From Rhodophyticola sp. CCM32 (GTDB lineage Bacteria; Pseudomonadota; Alphaproteobacteria; Rhodobacterales; Rhodobacteraceae): a DNA stretch of 64,000 bases. Of the stretch, positions 7,438 to 15,831 are shown piece by piece. How positions within the stretch are numbered: the first letter of the stretch is position 1; the number at the start of each line of letters is the position of its first letter. The position numbers were made by a program, and so were the translations under genes. Below the pieces are notes generated by a model that did no database searches, had not been told where the DNA came from, and worked only from the letters and a program-made list of their open reading frames with translations. The stretch spans positions 2,046,001-2,110,000 of the forward strand of contig NZ_CP038492.1 in assembly GCF_004751985.1 (NCBI RefSeq), in the 5' to 3' direction.

Positions 7438-9102
7438 GTGAACATTCTGTTCATCATGTATGACCAGTTGCGCTTTGATTACCTCAGCTGTGCCGGTCAT
7501 CCGCATTTGCAGACCCCGAATTTCGACCGTGTCGCCGCAAGGGGGGTACGGTTCACGAATGCCTATTGCCAGTCGCCGATCTGCGGGTCGAGCCGGATGA
7601 GCTTCTATACCGGGCGCTATCCCTCATCCCATGGGGCACAGTGGAACGGCTATCCCCTGCGGGTGGGCGAGATGACGATGGGCGATCATTTGCGCAAGCT
7701 CGGCATGGGCTGCTGGCTGATCGGCAAGACCCATATGCGCGTCGATGCCGAAGGCATGGCCCGGCTGGGGCTGGACCCTGACAGCATCATCGGCGCCCGG
7801 CAGGCGGAATGCGGGTTCGACACCTGGATCCGCGATGACGGGCTTTGGGGTCAGGGGCCTGACGGGTTTTATGATGAAAACCGCTCCCCCTATAATGAAT
7901 ATCTGAAATCAAAGGGGTATGCGGGGGGAAACCCCTGGGCGGATTACGCCAATGCAGGTGTCGAGGATGGCGAAATCGCCTCGGGCTGGATGTTTCAGAA
8001 CAGCGACAAACCCGCCAATATCCGCGAGGAAGACAGCGAAACCCCCTGGCTGACCCGGCAGGCGATCCGCTTTATCGACCAGACCAGCGGGCCATGGTGT
8101 GCCCATGTCAGCTATATCAAGCCGCACTGGCCCTATATCGTGCCCGCCCCCTATCACACTATGTTCGGGGCCAACCATGTGCCCGCACCCACCCGGAACC
8201 CGGTCGAGTTGGAGGAGACACATCCGGTTTTCAAAGCATTTCTGGACAGCAAAATCTCCCAGGCGTTTCAGCGCGATGAGATCCGCCAGAAGGTGATCCC
8301 GGCCTATATGGGCCTGATCAAGCAATGCGACGATCAGCTTGGCGTATTGCTGGACCATCTGGAAACAACCGGCCGGATGAAGGATACGATGATCGTGCTG
8401 ACCTCGGATCACGGGGATTATCTGGGCGATCACTGGATGGGTGAAAAAGACCTGTTCCATGACCCGTCGGTGAAAATCCCGATGATCATATCCGATCCCC
8501 GCCCCCATGCCGATGCCACCCGCGGCACAGTCTGCGATGCACTGGTGGAAGCGATTGATCTGGCCGCCACCTTTGTCGAGGCCGCAGGCGGCGCAGTGCC
8601 CGAACATATTATCGAGGGCCGTTCCCTGATGCCCTGGCTGCGTGGCGAAACCCCCGGATGGCGGGATGTGGTGATCAGCGAATATGATTATTCCGTCCGG
8701 CCTTTCGCCGATGATCTGGTGTCCTCCACCCATGATGCGCGGCTGTTCATGGTCTTTGATGGGCGCTGGAAGATGATCCATGCCGAGGGCGGGTTCCGGC
8801 CGATGCTGTTCGATCTGGAAACCGACCCCGATGAATTCCACGACCTTGCCAAGACCGATGCGTTTCGGGCTGAGACCGACCGGCTTTACAAGCTTCTGGC
8901 GGAATGGGGGCTGCGCATGTCGCAACGGGTCACCAAGTCAGATGCGGATCTGATGGCCATGCGCGGCAAAAGCCTGCGCCGGGGCATCCTGCCCTTCCTT
9001 GTGGATGGGTCCGAAGTGCCCCCGGAACTGACCGAGAAATACCGGGGCCCGGCAGAGCAGATCCATCTACAGGATGACACGGACGGGGCGGCAAATGACT
9101 GA
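7438..9102 (+). CDS. Cytoplasmic sulfatase-family hydrolase
   Basis: Sulfatase/alkaline-phosphatase superfamily hydrolase, 554 residues. Metal-site residues are seen at the start (MYDQ, residues 7-10) and in TSDHGDYLGDH. The formylglycine-site region reads SPICGSSRMSFYTGRYPSSHG (20 residues quoted or fewer in parts: ICGSSR, MSFYTGRY). Cys49 is therefore followed by G-S-S-R, where the consensus is C-x-P/A-x-R. No signal peptide, so it acts in the cytoplasm. GTG 7438 has GGGGAGGA at good spacing; a GTG at 7405 is less likely. The stop overlaps the TRAP permease start, so the substrate is probably what that transporter imports. No formylglycine-generating enzyme is nearby. Confidence 0.88.
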   Translation: MNILFIMYDQLRFDYLSCAGHPHLQTPNFDRVAARGVRFTNAYCQSPICGSSRMSFYTGRYPSSHGAQWNGYPLRVGEMTMGDHLRKLGMGCWLIGKTHMRVDAEGMARLGLDPDSIIGARQAECGFDTWIRDDGLWGQGPDGFYDENRSPYNEYLKSKGYAGGNPWADYANAGVEDGEIASGWMFQNSDKPANIREEDSETPWLTRQAIRFIDQTSGPWCAHVSYIKPHWPYIVPAPYHTMFGANHVPAPTRNPVELEETHPVFKAFLDSKISQAFQRDEIRQKVIPAYMGLIKQCDDQLGVLLDHLETTGRMKDTMIVLTSDHGDYLGDHWMGEKDLFHDPSVKIPMIISDPRPHADATRGTVCDALVEAIDLAATFVEAAGGAVPEHIIEGRSLMPWLRGETPGWRDVVISEYDYSVRPFADDLVSSTHDARLFMVFDGRWKMIHAEGGFRPMLFDLETDPDEFHDLAKTDAFRAETDRLYKLLAEWGLRMSQRVTKSDADLMAMRGKSLRRGILPFLVDGSEVPPELTEKYRGPAEQIHLQDDTDGAAND

Positions 9103-11233
9103 GAAGACCCCACCGCTTGTGATCTCTCCGCGCATCGACGACCGGATCGCCGATCTTCTCGCCGTGGGCTTTGTGCTGATCATCCTGACCTATGCCGCGA
9201 ACGGACCGATATCGGATTTCGTGCGCTGGTTCGTCGAGACAACAAGCGATGGATGGGAGGAGATGTCGCGCCGGGACCAGCGCGTATTGCTGCGCGAACA
9301 CTGGCTGGGCGGCAGTTACCGCGCTTTTGAGCGGGGGGTTCTGCAGCCGACCGGGCTGATCCTGGGCCTGCCGATCCTGTTTGCCTTCGTGATCTCGCTT
9401 CTGGCGATGCGCAATCTGACGCGCGGTCCCTGGAGACACCGGATCATGGCGCTGGCCGCGGCAGGCTGTTTCGGGGCCTGGATCGTGAAGATATTCGCCA
9501 CCGATGCAGGGTTGCTGCCCTCCGCGGAACCGCTTGATTTCTGGCTGTTCCCGATTGTGACCGCGATCACGCTTTACCTGACATGGCGGCTTTTCGGGGC
9601 GTTCATCGCGCTGTTCTGCATATTCTGGGTGGTCTATTTCTTCACCCGCGGCCTGCTGCCCGACTGGACCGGTATCCTTGCCGGAGCCGAGGCGACATTC
9701 GCCCAGAACCTGCGCGCCATGGTGCAGAATTTCTGGGCGCAGACCGGCGGGCTGTTCGGCCAGCCGTTGCAGGTGGTTTCCGGCAATGTGCTGATCTTCA
9801 TCGTCTTCGGCGCGGTGCTGATGGCCTCGGGCGCCGGTGATCTGCTGATGAAAGTCGCCAACCGTCTGACCGGCGGTTTTGTCGGCGGGGCGGCGCATTC
9901 GGCGGTGGCAAGCTCGGCGCTTTTCGGCACGCTCTCGGGGGCGGCCGTCTCCAATGTCGTGTCCACGGGCACAATGACGATCCCGGTGATCAAACGCGCC
10001 GGGTTCAAACCGCATTTCGCCGGCGCGGTTGAGGCCGCAGCCTCCACCGGCGGGCAGGTGATGCCGCCGGTCATGGGCGTTGTTGCCTTTTTCGTGGCAG
10101 GCCAGATCGGGCTGGAATACCGCTATATCGTGGTGGCCGCGATCCTGCCTGCGCTCTTCTATTATCTCGGCACGTTCCTGTCGGTCTATTTCGAGGCCCG
10201 CCGCCAGGGCATCGGCACCCTGCCGCCGGAGGCCCGCCCGCGCCTGAGCAGCACCGAACGCTGGCAATGTCTGGTCTTCCTGATTCCGCTTGCGGTGCTG
10301 TCGACCTTTCTGTTCATCCAGCCCTCGGTGCCCAAGGCAGGGTTCTACGGGTTCGCCGCCGCGCTGATCGCAGCATTGGCGCTGTTCCCCGGCTTCCGGT
10401 CGCGCGACCGGATCTGGCGCGCCTTTGTGGGCGCGGGGCGGATGGCGGCCTCGATCGTCACCATCGTCGCGGCCATCGGGCTGATCGTGGGGCTGATCCA
10501 GATCTCGGGCTTTGCCGGGCGTCTGTCGCTGCTGCTGGCACAGCTTGCCTCGGGCCCGCTGTTCAGCGTGCTGGTGGTGGTCGCGCTTGGGTCCATCATA
10601 CTGGGTATGGGGCTGCCACCGGGCGCCACCTATTTCATCATTGTTATCGCGCTAAGCTCGGGGATCGAGGCCGTGGGTATCCCGCCCCTCTCCCTGCATC
10701 TTTTCGTCGTGTTCTTCGCGGTGATGTCAACAGTAACGCCGCCCGTGGCGCTGGCCGCCTTTGCGGCGGCACCGATTGCCGGGGCGGACCCGATCAGGAC
10801 CGGCTTTGCCGCCGCCCGGATCAGCATTGCCGGTTTCCTGATCCCCTTCGTCTTCGTCTATCACCCGGCGATGCTGTATAAATTGCAGGTGCTGTTTGAA
10901 TGGTTCGGGGGGGACGCCGCCAATTCCCGCGCCATGCTGGATGCCGCCACAATTCCGTGGAGCGCACTCGTCTGGGTCGTCACCGGGTTCAGCCTGTCGC
11001 TCTGGCTTTTGACCTCGGCCCTGGCCGGGCAGGAAACACACCGGTTGACCCTGACCGAACGGCTGCTGCGGACAGGCGCAGGCTTTGCCATGCTTGTGCC
11101 GAACACCCTTATCGCAGGCCCCGCCGCCCTTCTGGGGCTGGCGTTGATCATCGCCCATCGCGTGACCAACAGAGCCGGGGCGCAATCACCAATCGAAAAC
11201 ACACCCATGGATCAGTTGAAGGAGGAGACATGA
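9095..11233 (+). CDS. TRAP transporter fused permease (DctQM type, TAXI family)
   Basis: Inner-membrane permease combining the 4-helix (DctQ-like) and 12-helix (DctM-like) parts, 712 residues with about 16 hydrophobic segments. DctM hallmarks include SGAAVSNVVSTGTMTIPVIKR (quoted in part: GAAVSNVVSTGTMTIP), STGGQVMPPVMG, and GMGLPPGATYFI in the second half. The fused form is typical of TAXI-type TRAP systems, which run on Na+/H+ gradients. ATG 9095 overlaps the sulfatase stop; an in-frame start at 9074 is possible. The TAXI binding protein follows with an ATGA overlap, so the transporter is complete. Confidence 0.93.
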   Translation: MTEKTPPLVISPRIDDRIADLLAVGFVLIILTYAANGPISDFVRWFVETTSDGWEEMSRRDQRVLLREHWLGGSYRAFERGVLQPTGLILGLPILFAFVISLLAMRNLTRGPWRHRIMALAAAGCFGAWIVKIFATDAGLLPSAEPLDFWLFPIVTAITLYLTWRLFGAFIALFCIFWVVYFFTRGLLPDWTGILAGAEATFAQNLRAMVQNFWAQTGGLFGQPLQVVSGNVLIFIVFGAVLMASGAGDLLMKVANRLTGGFVGGAAHSAVASSALFGTLSGAAVSNVVSTGTMTIPVIKRAGFKPHFAGAVEAAASTGGQVMPPVMGVVAFFVAGQIGLEYRYIVVAAILPALFYYLGTFLSVYFEARRQGIGTLPPEARPRLSSTERWQCLVFLIPLAVLSTFLFIQPSVPKAGFYGFAAALIAALALFPGFRSRDRIWRAFVGAGRMAASIVTIVAAIGLIVGLIQISGFAGRLSLLLAQLASGPLFSVLVVVALGSIILGMGLPPGATYFIIVIALSSGIEAVGIPPLSLHLFVVFFAVMSTVTPPVALAAFAAAPIAGADPIRTGFAAARISIAGFLIPFVFVYHPAMLYKLQVLFEWFGGDAANSRAMLDAATIPWSALVWVVTGFSLSLWLLTSALAGQETHRLTLTERLLRTGAGFAMLVPNTLIAGPAALLGLALIIAHRVTNRAGAQSPIENTPMDQLKEET

Positions 11234-12210
11234 CCCATTTCATCAAAGGCACCACCATCGCGGCGCTTCTTGCCGCAGGCCCGGCGCTCGCCGAGGATCA
11301 GGTTCTGCGCATGGCCACCATTGCGCCCAGCCTGGGCCAGGCGATCACCATGGCGACCTTCGCCAATGTGGTGAATGACAATCTTGACGGGACCACCATC
11401 GAGGTGGCCGCAGGCGGTGCCGCAACCCTGCACCAGCTGGAAGTCGGGCGCGGCAATCTGGACTTTGCGATGACCTCCCCCACCATCTACGCCCTGCTGC
11501 AACAGGGCCGCGCGATGTATCAAAACGAGGCCGACGCCACAGAGGCCGCAGAAAACCTGCGGCTGTTGATGTGGTATCCCTACGGCAATTATCATTTCGC
11601 CGTGCGTGGCGAAAGCGACATCGAACTGCTGGATGATATCGAGGGCGCGACCGTCTTCCTCGGCCCCCAGGGCGGTGGCGCCTATAACGCCGCCAGCCGC
11701 TGGGTTGAGGCCACAACCGGGCTGGTCGTGGGCGAGGATTACGAGGCGATCAGCGCCAATTGGCAAACCGGGTTCCAGGCGTTTCTGGACGGCAATATCG
11801 ACATGTATGTGAATGGATGCATGGATCCATGCCAGCAATTCATCCAGTTCACGGAAACCGAAAATGTCCGTTTCATCGGCCCCGAAAGCGCCGAGGGCGA
11901 GGCGGTGACGAATTTTCTGGGAAATTTCCGCTGGATCGAACAGGTACAGCCGGGACTTTATGGAAATCAGTTGAATGATGCGCCGGTGATTTCGATGAAC
12001 ACCTCGGTCGGCATCGGGGTGCGCGGCGATCTGGAGGAGGAGACCGTGTACCAGATCACCCGCGCCTTCTGGGAAAATCTCGACCAGATCACAAGTGACG
12101 CACCCTGGGCGGCAGGGATTGATATGGCATTTGCCGTACAGCAGCTTGGCCCGATGGAACTGCATCCGGGTGCCGCGCGCTATTACCGCGAAGCCGGCGC
12201 GATCGAGTGA
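11230..12210 (+). CDS. TAXI-family TRAP solute-binding protein
   Basis: Periplasmic substrate-binding subunit, 326 residues, delivering ligand to the fused TRAP permease. The signal peptide is MTHFIKGTTIAALLAAGPALA. TAXI features follow: LRMATIAPSLG, the LEVGRGNLDFAM stretch and the GPQGGGAYNAASRW ligand-site region. A strong GGAGGAG sits before the ATG, which overlaps the permease stop. In context it probably binds a sulfate ester that the cytoplasmic sulfatase then cleaves (inference). A hairpin follows the stop. Confidence 0.92.
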   Translation: MTHFIKGTTIAALLAAGPALAEDQVLRMATIAPSLGQAITMATFANVVNDNLDGTTIEVAAGGAATLHQLEVGRGNLDFAMTSPTIYALLQQGRAMYQNEADATEAAENLRLLMWYPYGNYHFAVRGESDIELLDDIEGATVFLGPQGGGAYNAASRWVEATTGLVVGEDYEAISANWQTGFQAFLDGNIDMYVNGCMDPCQQFIQFTETENVRFIGPESAEGEAVTNFLGNFRWIEQVQPGLYGNQLNDAPVISMNTSVGIGVRGDLEEETVYQITRAFWENLDQITSDAPWAAGIDMAFAVQQLGPMELHPGAARYYREAGAIE

Positions 12211-12217
12211 CACCGGA

Positions 12218-12254
12218 CCTCGTGCGACCAGCGTTTCCCGTTGGTCGCACGAGG
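12218..12254 (+). terminator. Hairpin after TRAP operon
   Basis: CCTCGTGCGACCA - 11-base loop - TGGTCGCACGAGG, a perfect 13-bp stem starting 7 bases after the binding-protein stop. It probably ends the sulfatase-TRAP transcript or protects its 3' end. There is no U-tract, so it may be Rho-assisted. Confidence 0.6.
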
Positions 12255-12413
12255 CCTTGAATATTGCCGGGGCACAGCCAGATCAAATGGCTGCACCGGA
12301 ACGGATATCCATCTCCCGATCAAACCCTGTGCGCCGCTCACCGAATTGAGATTGGACAATACAACGCCCAACGCTCAGGCTGATGCCATTGCTGGCATGG
12401 AGTTGACCAAAAA

Positions 12414-12590
12414 ATGGATGTGCACATCTTTCCGATTGGCCTTTTGGCGCTGACGCTGCCGCTTATGCCATGTGTCATTGCTCTTGCCGCCCGCAAGAAG
12501 ACAGCGGGCAATGACAGCTTTGCAACACACCATTCCGCAGGCCTCATACCGGTTGCACATGAGGCGCACCGTCCCTCTCTCACGCGGTAA
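12414..12590 (+). CDS. Small membrane protein (58 residues)
   Basis: A short frame beginning MDVHIFPIGLLALTLPLMPC. It has one clear transmembrane segment (residues about 5-26, ending CVIALAARKK with positive charges on the cytoplasmic side) and a short polar tail ending RPSLTR. GGAG lies 11 bases before the ATG. The TAA is 4 bases before the rhodanese start, so the two are probably co-transcribed, and both are short membrane-anchored products. Not recognised as a known family. The 12255-12413 stretch before it shows no gene. Confidence 0.5.
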   Translation: MDVHIFPIGLLALTLPLMPCVIALAARKKTAGNDSFATHHSAGLIPVAHEAHRPSLTR

Positions 12591-12594
12591 CCCC

Positions 12595-13071
12595 ATGGCG
12601 TTGGCTTTGACACGGTACCGGCTTCTGATCGATCTGATCATTTTGGCCGGGGGTCTGATGGCGGGTTGGTCGCTTGGCGGGCAGAACCTGTTCTACAGTT
12701 TGCTGCGCCCCGAGATCACGGCAGACACAGTATCCGCCGATGAAGCCTATCACCTGCTGGCGGAGGGCAGCATCATCCTGATCGACATCCGCCGCCCGGA
12801 TGAATGGGCCGCGACCGGGTCACCTGAAGGGGCCATACAGCTGGACATGCGTCGCGATGATTTCGTTCCGGCCCTGACCGATCTGGTCGAGGGTCGGACC
12901 GATGCGCCGATTGCCCTGATCTGCGCCCGTGGCGTCCGCTCGGCCCGGGTTTCGAACCGGTTGAACGATGCCGGGTTCACCGACATCATGGATGTGCCCG
13001 AAGGAATGTTGGGCTCTGCCGCCGGACCCGGCTGGCTGGCCCGCGACCTGCCGGTTGCCCGGAATGGGTAA
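12595..13071 (+). CDS. Membrane-anchored rhodanese-like protein
   Basis: A rhodanese domain behind an N-terminal membrane anchor (residues about 8-30: LLIDLIILAGGLMAG), 158 residues. The domain starts at SADEAYHLLAEGSIILIDIR, and the active-site loop is CARGVRS with a catalytic cysteine, so sulfurtransferase chemistry is possible, likely on the periplasmic face. ATG 12595 follows the small membrane protein by 4 bases; ATG 12559 is an alternative but would overlap that gene. It overlaps the following lipoprotein gene by 8 bases, making a three-gene unit. Confidence 0.8.
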   Translation: MALALTRYRLLIDLIILAGGLMAGWSLGGQNLFYSLLRPEITADTVSADEAYHLLAEGSIILIDIRRPDEWAATGSPEGAIQLDMRRDDFVPALTDLVEGRTDAPIALICARGVRSARVSNRLNDAGFTDIMDVPEGMLGSAAGPGWLARDLPVARNG

Positions 13072-13903
13072 GGGCGCGGCGACATGGATTGCAGGCCTGA
13101 TACTGGCCTGCCTGCCCGGCGCCCTGCTGGCGGGCTGTCTGGACGACCCGAACCCCTGCGAAGTGCCCCTTGGCACCTATCATCTGGCCCTGCCGGAGGG
13201 GGCTGAGACGGGCCTGCCCGCCGTGATGTTTCTGCATGGGGCGGGTGGCACGGGCATGGGCGCGATCAACAATACCGGCATGTCAGACACGATCCTCGGA
13301 CGGGGCTATGCGGTGATCGGACCGAACGGGCTGGACCGGCCGGGACGGTTTGGCACCGGCTGGTATTTTCACCCGGATTACCCGCGCGCGCGCGATGAAA
13401 TCGCGTTTCTGACCCAGATCCGCGACGATGCCGCCGCGCGTTTCGGGATTGATGCAGATCGGGTATTGCTTGGCGGTTTCTCGGTCGGTGGCTCGATGAC
13501 CAGCTATGTGGCCTGCGAGGCCCCGGACAGCTTTGCCGCCTATGCCCCGGTCGCGGGCAGTTTCTGGCGGCCACACCCGGAAAGCTGCGCCGGGCCTCTA
13601 CGTCTCCTCCACACCCATGGCTGGCGTGACCGGACCGTGCCACTGGAAGGCCGCCCGCTTGGCGGGGGGCGGATTTATCAGGGCGATGTCTGGCAGGCGA
13701 TGCAAATCTGGCGGGAGGTGAATGGCTGCGACCAGATGCGCGCCGATGCGTTCGACACTTCGGGCCTGTTCTGGATACGCCGGTGGGATGCCTGCACAGA
13801 TGCCACAGCGCTGGAATTTGCGCTGCATCCGGGCGGGCATGGCATTCCACAAGGCTGGTCTGATCTGGCGCTGGACTGGTTCGAGGGGCTGGAGGCCGAA
13901 TAA
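13064..13903 (+). CDS. PHB-depolymerase-like lipoprotein esterase
   Basis: Alpha/beta hydrolase of the LpqC / polyhydroxybutyrate depolymerase type, 279 residues. The signal peptide ends in a lipobox (LLAG-C), so it is probably a lipoprotein. Strand and oxyanion region PAVMFLHGAGGTG, nucleophile elbow GGFSVGG, and late catalytic-type residues HTHGWRDRTVP (Asp) and HPGGHGIP (His) complete a Ser-Asp-His triad. The start ATG lies within the end of the rhodanese gene. Proteins of this family cleave short-chain polyesters or aryl esters; the actual substrate is unknown. Confidence 0.85.
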   Translation: MGKGAATWIAGLILACLPGALLAGCLDDPNPCEVPLGTYHLALPEGAETGLPAVMFLHGAGGTGMGAINNTGMSDTILGRGYAVIGPNGLDRPGRFGTGWYFHPDYPRARDEIAFLTQIRDDAAARFGIDADRVLLGGFSVGGSMTSYVACEAPDSFAAYAPVAGSFWRPHPESCAGPLRLLHTHGWRDRTVPLEGRPLGGGRIYQGDVWQAMQIWREVNGCDQMRADAFDTSGLFWIRRWDACTDATALEFALHPGGHGIPQGWSDLALDWFEGLEAE

Positions 13904-13905
13904 CA

Positions 13906-13926
13906 GTTTCGATTTTATCCCGAAAC
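13906..13926. terminator. Bidirectional hairpin between convergent genes
   Basis: GTTTCG-attttatcc-CGAAAC lies between the convergent ends of the lipoprotein esterase and opgH, 3 bases after the first stop and 4 bases before the other. It resembles the R2 repeat hairpin (GTTTCGG...CCTGAAAC) but lacks the TATAGC prefix. Probably a shared terminator. Confidence 0.45.
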
Positions 13927-13929
13927 GCT

Positions 13930-15831
13930 TTATTCCGCCGCGACATGGTCCGATGCGGGCCTGTTCAGCACATCTGCAAAACGCCGACGTTCAGCCAAAG
14001 CCCGGCGGATGATCGGCGGGGCATTCAGCGTCTCGGGCGTACCCAGATGCCGATGCGACCAGCGCCGCGCATTCAGATCGACACCGCTGAACGCGGAAAG
14101 CGGGATGGCGGCGGCCAGACTGACCGCAATCGGCAGAAGCCAGATGCTGACCAGGCCAAGCCCCATCCCCGTAACCAGCATAAGACCAAGCACAGTCTCG
14201 ATGAAATGGACCTTCATCAGCTCCGGCAGACCATACTGCCCGCCTTTGCGCTGCTGCGGTTTCCAGGCGACGCGACGACCGAACGTCACCCGCAAAACGG
14301 CCAGTGACTGCTGGATCATCAGGATCGGGGCGTACAGGATCGACAGCGCAATCTCGGCCATCAGAGAGATCAGGAACTGCCGCAAACCGCCCAGATCGCG
14401 CAACCGCAGACCAAGCCGCTGGATCGTGCCGGCCGCCACCAGTTTCGGGGCCAGAAGCATCCCATACATGAACATCAGGATCGCCAGATTGTTGCTTGTG
14501 GTCATCTCGGGCCAGGTGACCTGCGGATTCACCCCGCTGAAATAATGGATCACATTGGTTTCATGCCCATTGCCGATCAGCGCCCAGACCACCAGCAACA
14601 TGAACCAGGCAGGCGACAGAAGATAGCCCATCGCACCGCTGAACATGTGGAACCGGGACACCGGGTGCAAGCCGCGCGTGGCCAGCAGGCCCAGATGTTG
14701 CAGATTGCCCTGACACCAGCGACGGTCGCGCAGAATATAGTCGATCAGCGTCGGTGGCGCTTCCTCATAGCTGCCGCCGATACGCGGCAGGAACCGCACC
14801 GCCCATCCGGCGCGACGCAGCAGACCGGCCTCGACAAAATCATGGCTGAGGATCAGACGGCCCGCCTTGCCACGATAAGACCCCATGCGCGGCAGCCCGG
14901 CCGAGGCCGCGAAGGCCGCGCTGCGGATGATCGCATTATGGCCCCAGTAATTGCCCTCGCGCCCGGTCCAGCGCGCCAGCCCCTCGGCCAGCGGCGTGCC
15001 ATAGACGCGGGAGGAAAACTGCTGCACCCGGCCAAAAACCGTACGCGCACCATAGAGCAGCGGAAAGGACTGGATCAGCCCGGCAGACGGGTCGCGGGCC
15101 AGCGCATCGGTCAGCGCGGCAATTGCCTGCGCGCACATCAGACTGTCCGCATCCAGCACCAGCATCGCGCTATAGGCGCCGCCCCAATGTTCCACCCAAT
15201 CGGCCAGGTTGCCCACCTTGCCATCGGTATTGGCGGTCCGGCGGCGATAATGAAGCCGCGCACCGGGCAGGCTGGCCTTCAGCGCGAAAAAGGCCCGTAT
15301 TTCCAGGGCGGCAACCGCATCATCCGTCGTGTCCGACAGGATGAACAGGGTATAGCTGTGCCCCTTGGGCTCAGCGGCAAGGCCGGTCAGCATTGCGGCG
15401 GCATTGCCGAAAACATCCGCCGGAACCTCGTTATAGATCGGTACCAGCAGGGCCACATCCATCGGGCTGGCAGCCTCGTTCATGAGTGTCTCTGCCGGGC
15501 GGGCGGGGCCGAAGATCAGGGCGGCGATGCCCAGTGTCGCCGTGCTGACCGACAGGGCAATCCAGAAGAACGTGACCGAGATGATCGCGATCAATCCACC
15601 CTCAAACCCGGTCAGCCCATCCATCGCGAACCAGTCGGTGAAGGCCGCGACCAGCGCCAGGGTTGTCAGAACCGCAGGCAGAAAGGTGACCAGCCGCCAC
15701 AGCCAGGCCCAGGGCGGGGTCCGGCCTTCCGGGGCGTTGCTGTCCCGATAGGGGCGGTTCAGCTGCTGGATAGGTCGGGAAAGCGGGGCGGCAGGCGGCA
15801 TCCAGGCATGATGATCATTCAAGAGGCTCAT
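13930..15831 (-). CDS. opgH: Glucan biosynthesis glucosyltransferase H
   Basis: Inner-membrane GT2 glucosyltransferase that polymerises UDP-glucose into the linear backbone of osmoregulated periplasmic glucans, 633 residues. Two N-terminal helices (residues about 45-100) precede the cytoplasmic catalytic domain, with LLVPIYNE, the LVLDADS DxD motif and the RDRRWCQGN (QxxRW-type) motif. A C-terminal block of helices follows. The ATG overlaps the opgG stop (ATGA). It is shorter than the enterobacterial protein (about 850 residues), as is usual in alphaproteobacteria. Last gene of the opgC-opgG-opgH operon. Confidence 0.95.
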   Translation of the reverse strand: MSLLNDHHAWMPPAAPLSRPIQQLNRPYRDSNAPEGRTPPWAWLWRLVTFLPAVLTTLALVAAFTDWFAMDGLTGFEGGLIAIISVTFFWIALSVSTATLGIAALIFGPARPAETLMNEAASPMDVALLVPIYNEVPADVFGNAAAMLTGLAAEPKGHSYTLFILSDTTDDAVAALEIRAFFALKASLPGARLHYRRRTANTDGKVGNLADWVEHWGGAYSAMLVLDADSLMCAQAIAALTDALARDPSAGLIQSFPLLYGARTVFGRVQQFSSRVYGTPLAEGLARWTGREGNYWGHNAIIRSAAFAASAGLPRMGSYRGKAGRLILSHDFVEAGLLRRAGWAVRFLPRIGGSYEEAPPTLIDYILRDRRWCQGNLQHLGLLATRGLHPVSRFHMFSGAMGYLLSPAWFMLLVVWALIGNGHETNVIHYFSGVNPQVTWPEMTTSNNLAILMFMYGMLLAPKLVAAGTIQRLGLRLRDLGGLRQFLISLMAEIALSILYAPILMIQQSLAVLRVTFGRRVAWKPQQRKGGQYGLPELMKVHFIETVLGLMLVTGMGLGLVSIWLLPIAVSLAAAIPLSAFSGVDLNARRWSHRHLGTPETLNAPPIIRRALAERRRFADVLNRPASDHVAAE

